Assembly (NCBI RefSeq): GCF_000478275.1
Contig: NZ_ASJB01000055.1
Location: forward strand, 120,386 to 184,385
Length of the DNA: 64,000 nt
Direction: 5' to 3'
Source of the DNA: Amycolatopsis orientalis DSM 40040 = KCTC 9412
GTDB taxonomy: Bacteria > Actinomycetota > Actinomycetes > Mycobacteriales > Pseudonocardiaceae
A program made the translations under genes and the position numbers. The first letter of the stretch is position 1; each line of letters opens with the position of its first letter. This document shows, in pieces, positions 16,129 to 24,575 of the stretch. Below the pieces are notes generated by a model. The model ran no database searches, was not told the origin of the DNA, and saw nothing but the letters and a program-made list of their open reading frames with translations.

Positions 16129-16859
16129 GACGGGGTCACCTCCGGCTTCGACGCGGCGCGGACCAGCCGCAGGAAGGCCTGCTCGAGATCGGCCGTGCCG
16201 GTGCGTTCGCGCAGTCTGTCGGGGGTGTCGTCGGCGAGGATCCGGCCCTCGCGCATGAGCAGGAGATGGTCGCAGCGCGCGGCCTCGTCCATGACGTGGC
16301 TCGACACGAGCAGCGTCGCCCCGCCGTCGGCGAGGCGGCGGAACAGCGCCCAGAGTTCGTCGCGGAGCAGGGGATCGAGCCCCACGGTCGGTTCGTCGAG
16401 GACGAGCAGCTCGGGCTTCCCGAGCAGGGCGACGGCGAGGTTGGCGCGGCTGTGCTGGCCGCCCGAAAGGGAGCCGACCAGCTTGTCCGCGTGATCGGTG
16501 AGACCGACTTCGGCGATCACTCTGTCCACATCGGACAGTGGCGCGCGGAGGACGGAAGCGAAGTAGCGCAAGGCTTCCGCGATGGTGAGGTCGGCGTAGA
16601 TGGCCGGGTTCTGGGTGGCGTAGCCGATCAGTCTCCGCAGCGGCGGGCTGCCCGCGGGAAGGTCGAGCACTGTGACGTCGCCGCCCGCGACGATCTGCAC
16701 GCCGACGATCGAGCGCATCAGTGTCGTCTTGCCGCAGCCACTGGGGCCGAGCAGGCCGGTGATGCGGCCGCGCGGTGTCTCGAACCCGATGTCCTTGACG
16801 ACTTCGCGGCCGCCGCGGACCACCCGCAGGCCCGTCACGGTGATCGCCGAATTAGCCAT
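16125..16859 (-). CDS. ABC transporter ATP-binding protein
   Basis: Nucleotide-binding subunit of the exporter, 244 residues. Walker A GPSGCGKTT (38-46), Q-loop in YATQNPAIYADLT, signature LSGGQHSR, Walker B LLVLDEPTVGLDP and switch His in SSHVMDEA are all present. This is the DrrA/ABC-2 subfamily that couples to the adjacent permease. There is no adjacent regulator, and the substrate is unknown. Confidence 0.94.
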   Translation of the reverse strand: MANSAITVTGLRVVRGGREVVKDIGFETPRGRITGLLGPSGCGKTTLMRSIVGVQIVAGGDVTVLDLPAGSPPLRRLIGYATQNPAIYADLTIAEALRYFASVLRAPLSDVDRVIAEVGLTDHADKLVGSLSGGQHSRANLAVALLGKPELLVLDEPTVGLDPLLRDELWALFRRLADGGATLLVSSHVMDEAARCDHLLLMREGRILADDTPDRLRERTGTADLEQAFLRLVRAASKPEVTPS

Positions 16860-16907
16860 GTGTTTAATTCTGCGCCCGTTGAGAACCGCTCGTCAAGAGG
16901 GCGTGGT

Positions 16908-17468
16908 TCAGGGCAGCCGGACCGCGATGCCCGGATAGTCGACGACCAGCAGGTGCTCGTCGTAGCGCAGCACGCAGGAGAACGCGAAAGCCGGTGCCGT
17001 ATAAGCGAAATCGCGGTCACCGATCCGCTCGTAGCGCTGCTCCAGGCGCTCTACGGCGAGATCACCGGCCCGGACGTACGCGGCCGGTGCCTCCGCGGCG
17101 GCGCCCATGGCGAGGCCGAGCCGGTGCACCGGCAGCGTGTTCGTCATCGACGACGACTCGAGGTCGACGTCGAAACAGCCGTCGAGGCGCGGATCAGGGA
17201 CACCGTCCACGCACCATCGCCCGCCGCCGTCCGCTTCGAGCACCGTGCGCCGCGTCCCGGTGGCCGACCGGCCGGAGATCTCCGCCCGGCGCGTATGCCA
17301 GCCGGCGTCGACGGCGATCGAGTATTCGACGAACCAGGATTCGCCGTCCTCGACAGCCGTCGTGGCACCGTTGATCCGCCAGCCGCCTTCGTGGCCCTGG
17401 AAGAACGCGACCTCGAGACCGGTCCTCGAATCCTGATGCCGCCAGCTCGCCGCCGCCGGCAGGCTCAC
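16908..17468 (-). CDS. Putative glycolipid-binding domain protein
   Basis: A 186-residue protein resembling the 'putative glycolipid-binding' family: SWRHQDSRTGLEVAFFQ at the start, GWRINGATTAVEDGESWFVEYSIAVDAGWHTRRAEI, WCVDGVPDPRLDGCFDVDLESSSMTNTLPVHRL in the middle, and LRYDEHLLVVDYPGIAVRL at the end. No signal peptide. The role is unproven. The GTG at 17468 overlaps the stop of the oxidoreductase gene upstream (GTGA), so the two form an operon. Confidence 0.75.
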   Translation of the reverse strand: MSLPAAASWRHQDSRTGLEVAFFQGHEGGWRINGATTAVEDGESWFVEYSIAVDAGWHTRRAEISGRSATGTRRTVLEADGGGRWCVDGVPDPRLDGCFDVDLESSSMTNTLPVHRLGLAMGAAAEAPAAYVRAGDLAVERLEQRYERIGDRDFAYTAPAFAFSCVLRYDEHLLVVDYPGIAVRLP

Positions 17469-18379
17469 GGCACCAGGACGAGCTTGCCGCGGACGTGTCC
17501 CGCTTCGCTCTCGTCCTGGGCGGCCGCCGCTTCGGCGAGCGGATAGACCCGGGCGATCGGCAGGTCGAGCTTGCCTTCGGCGGCGAGTGCGGCACCTTCG
17601 GCGAGCGCCCCGGGCACCCGCTCCGACGGCGTCCCGGAGGTGAAGTGGACGCCGTGGTCGGCCGCGTCCGGCGCGGCGATGGTGACGACGCGCTTCGGTC
17701 CACCGGTCAGCTCGACCAGGGTGCCCAGCGAGCCCCGGCCGGAGGCGTCGAAGGACGCGTCGATGCCCTGGGGCGCGACTTCGCCTACGCGTGCGGCGAG
17801 TCCTTCGCCGTACTGCACCGGGACGGCGCCCAGTGAGCGCAGGTAGTCGTGGTTCGCTTCGCTCGCGGTGCCCACGACGGTGAGCCCCCGCGCGACGGCG
17901 AGCTGGACGGCGATGGTGCCGACACCGCCCGCGGCGCCGTCGATGAGCAGCGTCTCGCCTTCGCCGAGGCTCAGCAGGTTGAGGGCGCGATAGGCGGTGT
18001 CGACGACGACGGGCAGCGCCGCCGCCAGCTCCCACGAGAGCGCTTCGGGCTTGCGGGTCAGTTTCGCCGGATCCGCGAGGACGTACTCCGCGTACCCGCC
18101 GATGCCGGTTCCGAGGACCTCGTCACCGGCGGCGAAGCCGGACACCCCTTCGCCGACCGCGTCGACGACGTCTCCACCGGGGACGGCCGGGAACGTCGTC
18201 GGGAACACCTCGGCCATGAGACCCGACCGGATCTTCCAGTCGATCGGGTTCACGCCCGCGGCGCGGACGGCGATCCGGACCTGGCCCGGGCCGGGCTCGG
18301 GAAGCTCCCGTTCGAGGACACGCAGGACCCCGGAGTCGCCGTATTCGGTGAACGCGATGGCGCGGTAGGTGTCCGTCAT
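17465..18379 (-). CDS. NADP-dependent quinone oxidoreductase-like (MDR family)
   Basis: Medium-chain reductase of 304 residues without the zinc ligands of alcohol dehydrogenases. N-terminal catalytic part: VAAGVNPIDWKIRSGLM and VPGGDVVDAVGEGVSGFAAGDEV. Rossmann part: LIDGAAGGVGTIAVQLAVARG near residue 155. Such enzymes reduce quinones or enones with NADPH. It is the first gene of a two-gene operon with the glycolipid-binding-like protein. Confidence 0.9.
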   Translation of the reverse strand: MTDTYRAIAFTEYGDSGVLRVLERELPEPGPGQVRIAVRAAGVNPIDWKIRSGLMAEVFPTTFPAVPGGDVVDAVGEGVSGFAAGDEVLGTGIGGYAEYVLADPAKLTRKPEALSWELAAALPVVVDTAYRALNLLSLGEGETLLIDGAAGGVGTIAVQLAVARGLTVVGTASEANHDYLRSLGAVPVQYGEGLAARVGEVAPQGIDASFDASGRGSLGTLVELTGGPKRVVTIAAPDAADHGVHFTSGTPSERVPGALAEGAALAAEGKLDLPIARVYPLAEAAAAQDESEAGHVRGKLVLVP

Positions 18380-18407
18380 GCCGTCGACAACCCGTGCCCG
18401 CCCGCCG

Positions 18408-19406
18408 CTATTCCGGCACCTTCCCGAACCAGCCGTAGTCGCCGGGGATCAGCTGGACGCCGTTCGCGATGTCGAGCAGGGTGGCCTGGTCCCGTTTCCC
18501 CGACACGATGAGCCACCGCCCGCCCTCCACCTGGACGGCGACCGTTTCGTCCTGGTGCCCGAGCCTGCCTTCCCTGGGCGGCAGGGCGAAACCGTCGAGG
18601 CCCCGGACCCTGAGCGGCACGGGCGTGGCGTCGCCGTTGTCCGGCCGCTCGGCCCGGAGCGACGCCGTGACGACCACCGCCGCCGTGGGCTGCCCGGCGC
18701 GGGTGGCTTCGAGATCGGTCGCGCCCCCGCCGACCGTCATGAACGTGCTCACCCCGGACAACTCCAGGTCGTCGGGCAGCTTGCCGAACCGCAGTTCGCC
18801 CGACACCCGGGCATGGTCGTCCCTGACCATCTCGTCGGCGACCCGCTGGCCGACCACGCGCGGGTCCTTGACGTTGAGCAGCCTCAGGTTCAGCAGGTAG
18901 ACGTCGTCGGGCGACCAGGTCAGCAGCAGCCCCTGGCCGTAGACCTCCACCGCCATGCCGACCCGGCCGTGCACGATGATCTGGTTGGGTGCGGGCGCGA
19001 TCGTCCACGGCCCGCCGCCCTTGGCCAGCGGGGTGCTGGTCAGCTGGATCTGACCCTGTTCGCCGGCACTCCACTCCCGCGTCTGCGGTCCGGGGTTCGG
19101 CTTGGCGGCCCGCAGGGTCTCCTTGAAACCGTCGGGCAGCCACCCCGGTTTGTAGGGCAGCACCGCCCAGTCGGCGTTCACCTGCGAAGCCGGGGGGACG
19201 GCGGTGTAGGCCCGCAGCGCCAGCGGCACCCCGAGCGCGATGAGCGCGACCGCCGCCGCGACCAGTGCCAAGGCCATCGTCGGACGGCTTCGCGATCGCT
19301 GGTCCAGCGCGTCGCGGATCTCGGCCCCGTCGGGCGCCCGGGTCGCCAGGTGTTCGAGGCTCTCCCGGATCAGGAGTTCGGTGTTCTCTTCACTCAGTCG
19401 GGTCAT
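18408..19406 (-). CDS. Membrane-anchored partner (possible anti-sigma factor) of the SigE-type sigma factor
   Basis: A 332-residue protein with a short cytoplasmic N-terminus (MTRLSEENTELLIRESLEHL), one membrane helix at about residues 44-65 (TMALALVAAAVALIALGVPLAL) and a large external domain rich in beta strands. The order sigma factor then membrane protein, with an ATGA overlap, is that of sigma/anti-sigma pairs. The N-terminus lacks the HxxxCxxC zinc motif, so the anti-sigma role is inferred from context. It may instead be an external sensor of the same system. Confidence 0.65.
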   Translation of the reverse strand: MTRLSEENTELLIRESLEHLATRAPDGAEIRDALDQRSRSRPTMALALVAAAVALIALGVPLALRAYTAVPPASQVNADWAVLPYKPGWLPDGFKETLRAAKPNPGPQTREWSAGEQGQIQLTSTPLAKGGGPWTIAPAPNQIIVHGRVGMAVEVYGQGLLLTWSPDDVYLLNLRLLNVKDPRVVGQRVADEMVRDDHARVSGELRFGKLPDDLELSGVSTFMTVGGGATDLEATRAGQPTAAVVVTASLRAERPDNGDATPVPLRVRGLDGFALPPREGRLGHQDETVAVQVEGGRWLIVSGKRDQATLLDIANGVQLIPGDYGWFGKVPE

Positions 19407-19912
19407 TTGCGCGCTCCCGTGGGCTGAACAGACGAAGACGACCCGGTTTCCCGCAGCGTCGCGAGCGCGCGCGAAATCTGGCTGCGCACGGTCGACGTCG
19501 CGCAGCGGAGTACCGCGCCGATCTCCTCGTCGGAGTAGTTCTCGTAGTAGCGGAGCACGATCGCGGCACGTTGTTTGCGCGGGAGCTTCGCGAGCCTGTC
19601 CAGCATCGCGTCGCGTTCGTCGTACTCGATGGCGTGATCGGAGACCGGCGGGCTCACCAGGTCGAGGACCTCCGGCGACGACGACACCACCCGGCGGACC
19701 GACAGGCGCCGTCGCCACGACAGGTACTCGTTGGTCACCATCCGGCGGACGTACGTCGGTGGCGAGTCGATCTTCGGCCAGCGTTGCTGAGCACGCAGCA
19801 GCACCTCCTGCACGATGTCCTGCGCCAGATACGGATCGTCGGTCAGGACGGTCGCGTAGCGCAGGAGCCCGTCCAGGCGATCCGCGACGAACTCGTCGAA
19901 GGTCGCAGGCAC
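19403..19912 (-). CDS. SigE-family ECF RNA polymerase sigma factor
   Basis: ECF sigma factor of the actinobacterial 'SigE-family' (169 residues from this start). Region 2 is ATFDEFVADRLDGLLRYATVLTDDPYLAQDIVQEVLLRA; region 4 is LAKLPRKQRAAIVLRYYENYSDEEIGAVLRCATSTVRSQISRAL. I chose GTG 19912 because GAGGGG precedes it closely; GTG 19942 would add ten residues. Its stop overlaps the ATG of the membrane partner. The signal and regulon are unknown. Confidence 0.88.
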   Translation of the reverse strand: MPATFDEFVADRLDGLLRYATVLTDDPYLAQDIVQEVLLRAQQRWPKIDSPPTYVRRMVTNEYLSWRRRLSVRRVVSSSPEVLDLVSPPVSDHAIEYDERDAMLDRLAKLPRKQRAAIVLRYYENYSDEEIGAVLRCATSTVRSQISRALATLRETGSSSSVQPTGARK

Positions 19913-20003
19913 GTGTTCCCCCTCAGCCGGTGGTCTCGACACTATGGACGCGCGAGACCGCCCGGCTGATGCGTCGGGAGCGGAACTTTGTCGGTGAACA
20001 CGG

Positions 20004-21221
20004 TCACCGCACGACGGCCTCCAGCCGGACGAAGGCGAACCCGGTCGTCGCGAGCTCCTCGCCGGAAGGTCCGGTGGCCGCCGGACGGCGTTCGCCGTCG
20101 TGCACCACCAGCAGGCCGTGCGGGAACAGCGGGCCCAGCGACCGGGTGGTGATCGCGGCGCCGTCGGAGTGCTCGACCGAATCGGTCCCGCGTCCGGCGA
20201 CGATCCGGAAATCGCGCCTCGGGGTACCGGCGCGGTCGTAGACCACGAAGCGCGAGTCGCCCTGGCTCGACGCGAGCAGCTTGCCGTCGGCCAGCGTCAG
20301 CCCCTCCGCGTCCGCCGTCAGCCACTTGCCGCCGAAACCGGGATCGGGACCGTCGGCGACGCACTCCTCGGTGGCTTCGTCGAAGCGCTGCGGCACCCCG
20401 AACGAACGCACCTTGTCGATCAGCGCGGGACGGCCGAAACCTTCCTCGCCCAGCGGGATCCGCCAGATCCCGACGTCCTCCTGCGCCGTGTAGAGCACCC
20501 GGTGCCCGACATCGAGCACCGAACCCTCCAGCTGCGGTCGCTCGTCCGGTTCACCGCACGGCGACCACGTCCTCCCGTTCGGCAGCCGGAACGACGCGGG
20601 CAGGTCGATCGTGCCGATCGGCGCCGTGCCGACGGTGCCGTCCGGTTTGTCGACAAGTCGCAAGAGCGCCACGCGGGTCTCGTGCCGCCGGGTCACCGCG
20701 ACCCAGCGTGTGCCGGTGCGCGGATCGCGTCCGGCGGCGAGCCCGTAAGCCGTCCGCTGTTCGTCCACTTCGGACTCCGACGCGGAGAAGACCGGCGCGG
20801 CGGCGGGATCCGTGACGTCCCGCAGCACCCGCGAGCCCGCCGCGGCACCGGCCGGGTCGATCCGGTAGACGCGGACACGGTCCCGGCCGCGGTCGCTCAC
20901 CACCGCGAGGTCACCGACGACGTCGACGTTGTTGAACCGGCCGCCCGCGGGCACGGCGAGGTGCTGGAGCTGCCGCGCCTTCAGATCGAAGGCGGCCAGC
21001 CCGCCTTCCTTGAGGGTGCCGAGCACGACACTGGCCGAAGGGTTCTCCGGGTGGACCCAGATCGCCGGGTCGTCGGCGTCGGCGTTCGCCGGGTCCGCAC
21101 CGGCGTCGTCGACGAACGCCCTGGTCTGGGCCACGGGTGAGGGGTTCTGACTCGCTTCGGCGGGCACCCCGGTGAGCAAGGAGGCCGCCAGCAGCAGGGG
21201 GAGGAGGGCAGCGATGCGCAT
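20004..21221 (-). CDS. Secreted beta-propeller phytase (3-phytase)
   Basis: Secreted enzyme releasing phosphate from phytate, calcium-dependent in this family. The 405-residue precursor begins with a signal peptide (MRIAALLPLLLAASLLTGVPAEAS). The propeller hallmark DDPAIWVHPENPSASVVLGTLKEGGLAAFDL follows, then FNNVDVV, SEGL-type WLTADAEGLTLADGKLLASSQGDSRFVVYDR and a terminal blade. It suggests a soil or plant-associated habitat. It stands alone with 10 bp to the TetR gene on the same strand. Confidence 0.9.
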   Translation of the reverse strand: MRIAALLPLLLAASLLTGVPAEASQNPSPVAQTRAFVDDAGADPANADADDPAIWVHPENPSASVVLGTLKEGGLAAFDLKARQLQHLAVPAGGRFNNVDVVGDLAVVSDRGRDRVRVYRIDPAGAAAGSRVLRDVTDPAAAPVFSASESEVDEQRTAYGLAAGRDPRTGTRWVAVTRRHETRVALLRLVDKPDGTVGTAPIGTIDLPASFRLPNGRTWSPCGEPDERPQLEGSVLDVGHRVLYTAQEDVGIWRIPLGEEGFGRPALIDKVRSFGVPQRFDEATEECVADGPDPGFGGKWLTADAEGLTLADGKLLASSQGDSRFVVYDRAGTPRRDFRIVAGRGTDSVEHSDGAAITTRSLGPLFPHGLLVVHDGERRPAATGPSGEELATTGFAFVRLEAVVR

Positions 21222-21231
21222 TCCGGGGAAG

Positions 21232-21834
21232 CTAGCCGCGCGGGGTGTCCGGCCGGTGAACGCCGTCGGTCAGGTAGTACTGCGCGACCGGGGCCAGCAT
21301 CGCGACGACCTCGTCCTCCGAGGCGGCGACCAACGGCGGAAGGCCGATGACGTAGCGCAGCAGCGCGAACCCGATCATCTGCGCGGCGATCCCGGCCACG
21401 CGGACCTTGGGCACGCCGCGGGCCTCGGCCACCTTCGCCAGTACCGCGCGTTCCAGGAACTGCCGCATCATGGTCGCGACCTGGTCGTTGGTGGTCGCCG
21501 ACCGGATCATCGCCAGGAACGGCGCGCGGCCCTCCGGGGCCTGCCAGAGGCCGAGGAAGGCGCGGACGAGGCGCTCGCCGATCTCCTCTTCGGGACCGTC
21601 GAGGATGCGGGGGACCAGTTCGCCCGGGTCGACCGGCAGGTTCATCGACGCGGCGAAGAGCCGTTGCTTGGTGCCGAAGAAGTGGTGCAGCAGCGCGGCG
21701 TTGACCCCGGCGTCGGCCGCGATGGCGCGGACGGTCGCCCCGTCGTAACCCTGCTCCGCGAACCTGCGCCGTGCCGCGTCGAGGATCTCCTCCCGCGTCT
21801 CGGTCTGCCCCGGCCGCCGTCCCGCCTGTGCCAT
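21232..21834 (-). CDS. TetR-family regulator divergent from hisF
   Basis: A 200-residue TetR protein: DNA-binding TREEILDAARRRFAEQGYDGATVRAIAADAGVNAALLHHFFGTKQRLF, then a C-terminal domain ending in LAPVAQYYLTDGV. It is clearly paralogous to the TetR at 26285-26890 (shared GRRPG start, YDGATVRAIA/FDGATVRAIA, HHFFGTK/NHWFGSK, FDPHEL/VDPGEL, QYYLT/QRYLT). Its start is only 38 bp from the hisF start, so it may influence hisF; I see no clear operator palindrome in that gap. Confidence 0.9.
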   Translation of the reverse strand: MAQAGRRPGQTETREEILDAARRRFAEQGYDGATVRAIAADAGVNAALLHHFFGTKQRLFAASMNLPVDPGELVPRILDGPEEEIGERLVRAFLGLWQAPEGRAPFLAMIRSATTNDQVATMMRQFLERAVLAKVAEARGVPKVRVAGIAAQMIGFALLRYVIGLPPLVAASEDEVVAMLAPVAQYYLTDGVHRPDTPRG

Positions 21835-21859
21835 TCCGCGAGCTTAGAACGACCTTGAC

Positions 21860-21865
21860 TACCCT
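21860..21865 (+). promoter_or_regulatory. -10 element TACCCT of a leaderless hisF promoter
   Basis: TACCCT ends seven bases before the hisF ATG at 21873. The hexamer and the following TTG repeat exactly what precedes hisD (394-402). Confidence 0.5.
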
Positions 21866-21872
21866 TGTCCCC

Positions 21873-22646
21873 ATGTCAGTCGCAGTCAGGGTCATCCCGT
21901 GTCTCGACGTCGACGCGGGCCGCGTGGTGAAGGGTGTCAACTTCGCCGACCTGCGTGACGCCGGCGACCCCGTCGAACTCGCCCGCCTGTACGACGCCGA
22001 GGGCGCCGACGAGCTCACGTTCCTCGACGTCACGGCGTCCTCCGGGGACCGCGAGACCACCTTCGACGTCGTGCGCCGGACCGCCGAGCAGGTGTTCATC
22101 CCCCTCACCGTCGGTGGCGGCGTGCGCACGAACGACGACGTCAACCGCCTGCTGCGCACGGGCGCGGACAAGGTGAGCATCAACACCGCGGCCATCGCGC
22201 GGCCGGAGTTCCTGCGCGAGGCGTCCCGCCGGTTCGGCGCGCAGTGCGTCGTCCTGTCGGTGGACGCCCGCCGGGTGCCCGAGGGGACCGAACCGACGCC
22301 GTCCGGGTTCGAGGTGACCACGCACGGCGGCCGCCGCGGCACCGGGATCGACGCCGTCGAATGGGCCGCGCGCGGCGAGGAGCTCGGCGTCGGTGAGATC
22401 CTGCTCAACTCGATGGACGCCGACGGCACCAAGAACGGTTTCGATCTCGAACTGCTGGCCCAGGTGCGCCGGGCGGTCCGCGTCCCGGTGATCGCCAGCG
22501 GCGGCGCGGGCGCGCTCGAACACTTCCTCCCCGCCGTCGAGGCCGGCGCGGACGCGGTGCTCGCGGCCAGCGTGTTCCACTTCGGACAGTTGAAGATCGG
22601 CGAGGTCAAGGGCGCGCTGCGCGCCGGGGGAGTCGTGGTCCGATGA
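21873..22646 (+). CDS. hisF: Imidazole glycerol phosphate synthase, cyclase subunit
   Basis: TIM-barrel subunit that uses HisH-derived ammonia to make imidazole glycerol phosphate and AICAR. The 257 residues show RVIPCLDVDAGRVVKGVNF (first catalytic Asp), FLDVTASS, PLTVGGGVRTNDD, GADKVSINTAA, VVLSVDA (second catalytic Asp) and PVIASGGAG. No ribosome binding site; a -10-like hexamer is seven bases upstream. Its stop overlaps the ATG of a small membrane-protein gene, starting the run hisF-membrane gene-hisI-DUF1304. Confidence 0.97.
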   Translation: MSVAVRVIPCLDVDAGRVVKGVNFADLRDAGDPVELARLYDAEGADELTFLDVTASSGDRETTFDVVRRTAEQVFIPLTVGGGVRTNDDVNRLLRTGADKVSINTAAIARPEFLREASRRFGAQCVVLSVDARRVPEGTEPTPSGFEVTTHGGRRGTGIDAVEWAARGEELGVGEILLNSMDADGTKNGFDLELLAQVRRAVRVPVIASGGAGALEHFLPAVEAGADAVLAASVFHFGQLKIGEVKGALRAGGVVVR

Positions 22647-23032
22647 TCCCGGCCAAGTGGAAGGCCGCCACCGAGGTCAAGGTCGTCTGCGCGCTGCTGG
22701 CCGGGCTCGGCCTCGCGTACGTGGGCATGGCCGCGATCCTCATGTTCGCGCCGTACTCCACCGCGCGGACGTTCCTGCTGCCGGTGACTTCGGTGGTCCT
22801 CGGCGGGCTCGTCGTGGCCGGGCTGGTGCTGAGGATGTCGTCGGCACGGTTCGCCGGGTTCGGCGTCAGCTTCCTGTTCGGTCTGCTGCACGCGCTGTCC
22901 ATGCTCGCGGCGGAACTCTTCTGGGTGAAGATCGTCTCCGGTCTCCTTTTCGCCGGGTACATCTACACGGCGGTCCTGCTCAACTCGATGCCGGTGAAAC
23001 GGCACCTGCTCGGAGCCACGAATGACGCTTGA
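22643..23032 (+). CDS. Four-helix membrane protein of unknown function inside the his operon
   Basis: 129 residues with four hydrophobic segments (about 15-36, 42-62, 69-90, 95-113) and a short basic C-terminus (KRHLLGATNDA). No motif is recognised. The ATG overlaps the hisF stop (ATGA), and the hisI ATG lies 11 bp inside its 3' end. Translation is therefore coupled to two histidine enzymes, although the protein itself has no evident part in histidine synthesis. Confidence 0.8.
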   Translation: MIPAKWKAATEVKVVCALLAGLGLAYVGMAAILMFAPYSTARTFLLPVTSVVLGGLVVAGLVLRMSSARFAGFGVSFLFGLLHALSMLAAELFWVKIVSGLLFAGYIYTAVLLNSMPVKRHLLGATNDA

Positions 23033-23384
23033 CCCCGCCCTCTCGGATCGCTTGAAGCGCAACGCCGACGGGCTGATCGCCGCCGTCGTCGTCGAACACT
23101 CCACATCGGACGTCCTGATGATGGCGTGGATGAACGACGAGGCGCTGGAACGCACCCTCACCACGCGGCGCGGGACCTACTACTCGCGCAGCCGCGGGGA
23201 ACTGTGGGTCAAGGGCGAGACGTCGGGTCACGTCCAGCACGTCCGCGAGGTGCGGATCGACTGCGATGGCGATACCGTCCTGCTGCGCGTCGACCAGACC
23301 GGCCCGGCCTGTCACACCGGCACGCACACCTGTTTCGACACCGACGAACGGCTGCTGCTGGCCGACGAGAGTGAGAACCCGTGA
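23022..23384 (+). CDS. hisI: Phosphoribosyl-AMP cyclohydrolase
   Basis: Opens the purine ring of PR-AMP (third step of histidine synthesis). The 120-residue stand-alone enzyme, without the HisE domain, has VLMMAWMNDEALERTL, YYSRSRGELWVKGETSGH, and the Mg/Zn ligands DCDGDTVLLRV, GPACHTG and TCF. hisE is not in the window. The start overlaps the membrane gene before it and its TGA overlaps the GTG of the DUF1304 gene after it. Confidence 0.96.
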   Translation: MTLDPALSDRLKRNADGLIAAVVVEHSTSDVLMMAWMNDEALERTLTTRRGTYYSRSRGELWVKGETSGHVQHVREVRIDCDGDTVLLRVDQTGPACHTGTHTCFDTDERLLLADESENP

Positions 23385-23743
23385 ACGTCGTCGCCAACGT
23401 CCTCGTCGGCATCGTCGCCCTGATCCACCTGTACATCGTCGTACTCGAGATGTTCCTGTGGACCACCCCGCGCGCCCGCGCCTCGTTCGGCACCACCGAG
23501 GAGTTCGCGGAGGAGACCAAGACGCTGGCGGCGAACCAGGGGCTGTACAACGGTTTCCTGGCCGCCGCGCTGATCTGGGGACTGATCGCGACCGGGAGCA
23601 CGGCGTGGCAGTTCAAGATCTTCGGTCTCGCCTGCGTGATCGTGGCCGGGCTCTACGGGACGGCGACGGCGAGCAAGAAGATCTTCTTCGTGCAGGTGGT
23701 CCCCGGCACGCTGGCGCTGATCGCGGTGCTGCTCGCCGGCTGA
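23381..23743 (+). CDS. DUF1304 membrane protein
   Basis: A 120-residue protein with four helices. The DUF1304 pattern is clear: VALIHLYIVVLEMFLWTTPRARASFG, a helix with conserved His and Glu, then TLAANQGLYNGFLAAALIWG, VIVAGLYGTATA and a final helix. Function unknown. The GTG start overlaps the hisI stop, making it the fourth coupled gene of the hisF run. Confidence 0.88.
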   Translation: MNVVANVLVGIVALIHLYIVVLEMFLWTTPRARASFGTTEEFAEETKTLAANQGLYNGFLAAALIWGLIATGSTAWQFKIFGLACVIVAGLYGTATASKKIFFVQVVPGTLALIAVLLAG

Positions 23744-23830
23744 CCCTGCTCACTCGCACGCGCGGGGCCGCCGTTCGGTTGCCCCGCAGCGACGGTGAAC
23801 TCGTTCTCCGGTAAAGCGGCTGTTCCCGGC

Positions 23831-23836
23831 TATTCT
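23831..23836 (+). promoter_or_regulatory. -10-like TATTCT before the first paralogue gene (leaderless)
   Basis: TATTCT ends six bases before the ATG at 23843, with no ribosome binding site, suggesting a leaderless transcript for the three-gene paralogue array. Confidence 0.45.
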
Positions 23837-23842
23837 CACCGT

Positions 23843-24454
23843 ATGAGACTGGGGCGACGGAGAAGAGCGGTCGAGCGCGAGGGACCGAGACGGCGTCCGA
23901 GCGTCGCCGGGCGACCTCGGTCCATTTCGGACAGTGAGGCCGCCGAAGACCTTGAAACGTCGGCGATACACGAAGACGTGGCCGTTCCCCTGATCGAGAA
24001 GCTGTCGAACTTCGAGACCCGGGCGGTGGCGTTGTCGGGGTTCTGGGTGGCTTACTTCGTCGTCTGCCAACTGGTTTCGGATCATCCTCGGTTCGAGGTG
24101 CTGGTCCCGCTTTCTCTGGCGGCCTTCTACGGAATTCCGGCGTGTCTGTACGCCGCCTGGCTCTGGCGGAGCCGATATCGCTCGGCCTCGAAGACCGGCC
24201 TGCGCGAGGCCACGGCGACGGTGCGACCCGGCTGGTTGTTCCCCAAGATCGACGTCTATCTCGAGAACGACTACAAACTGCTCCAGACGCGACGGTCGTT
24301 GCGGATCGCTCCCCGGTTCAAGGGGATCCAAAAGGTTCCCGTCTTCATCGGCGGCGAGGAAACCGACATGATCGTGATCTTCCCGCGCGGCCGGTTCCAC
24401 AAGGACACGCTGTATACGGTTCCCGCCAAGGAGATCGAGCCGGACACGGACTGA
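23843..24454 (+). CDS. Membrane protein of unknown function, paralogue 1 of 3 (short form)
   Basis: A 203-residue protein not matched to any family I know. It has a very basic N-terminus (11 Arg in the first 25 residues), one pair of helices (about 62-78 and 84-108), then RYRS (111-114) and TGLREATATV, and a soluble C-terminal domain with VPVFIGGEETDMIVIF (165-180) and a final TVPAKEIE. The two following genes share this C-terminal plan but carry an extra helix pair in front. With two helices, the C-terminal domain faces the same side as the basic N-terminus, probably the cytoplasm. Confidence 0.75.
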   Translation: MRLGRRRRAVEREGPRRRPSVAGRPRSISDSEAAEDLETSAIHEDVAVPLIEKLSNFETRAVALSGFWVAYFVVCQLVSDHPRFEVLVPLSLAAFYGIPACLYAAWLWRSRYRSASKTGLREATATVRPGWLFPKIDVYLENDYKLLQTRRSLRIAPRFKGIQKVPVFIGGEETDMIVIFPRGRFHKDTLYTVPAKEIEPDTD

Positions 24455-24575
24455 GCAGGACCTTGGTCCCTTCTCCGGGAGGACTTTGCGGGCGTAGCCT
24501 CTTGTCAGGTCAAGGGCGACCGGACGAGTTCCTCTGGGGGGAACGACGTCGGCCGCCTGAATGGGGGCGTTTCGC

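Noticed and set aside
18408..19406. Zinc-binding anti-sigma domain in the SigE partner
   Set aside because: The HxxxCxxC motif is absent, so the gene is called a possible anti-sigma factor from operon context only.
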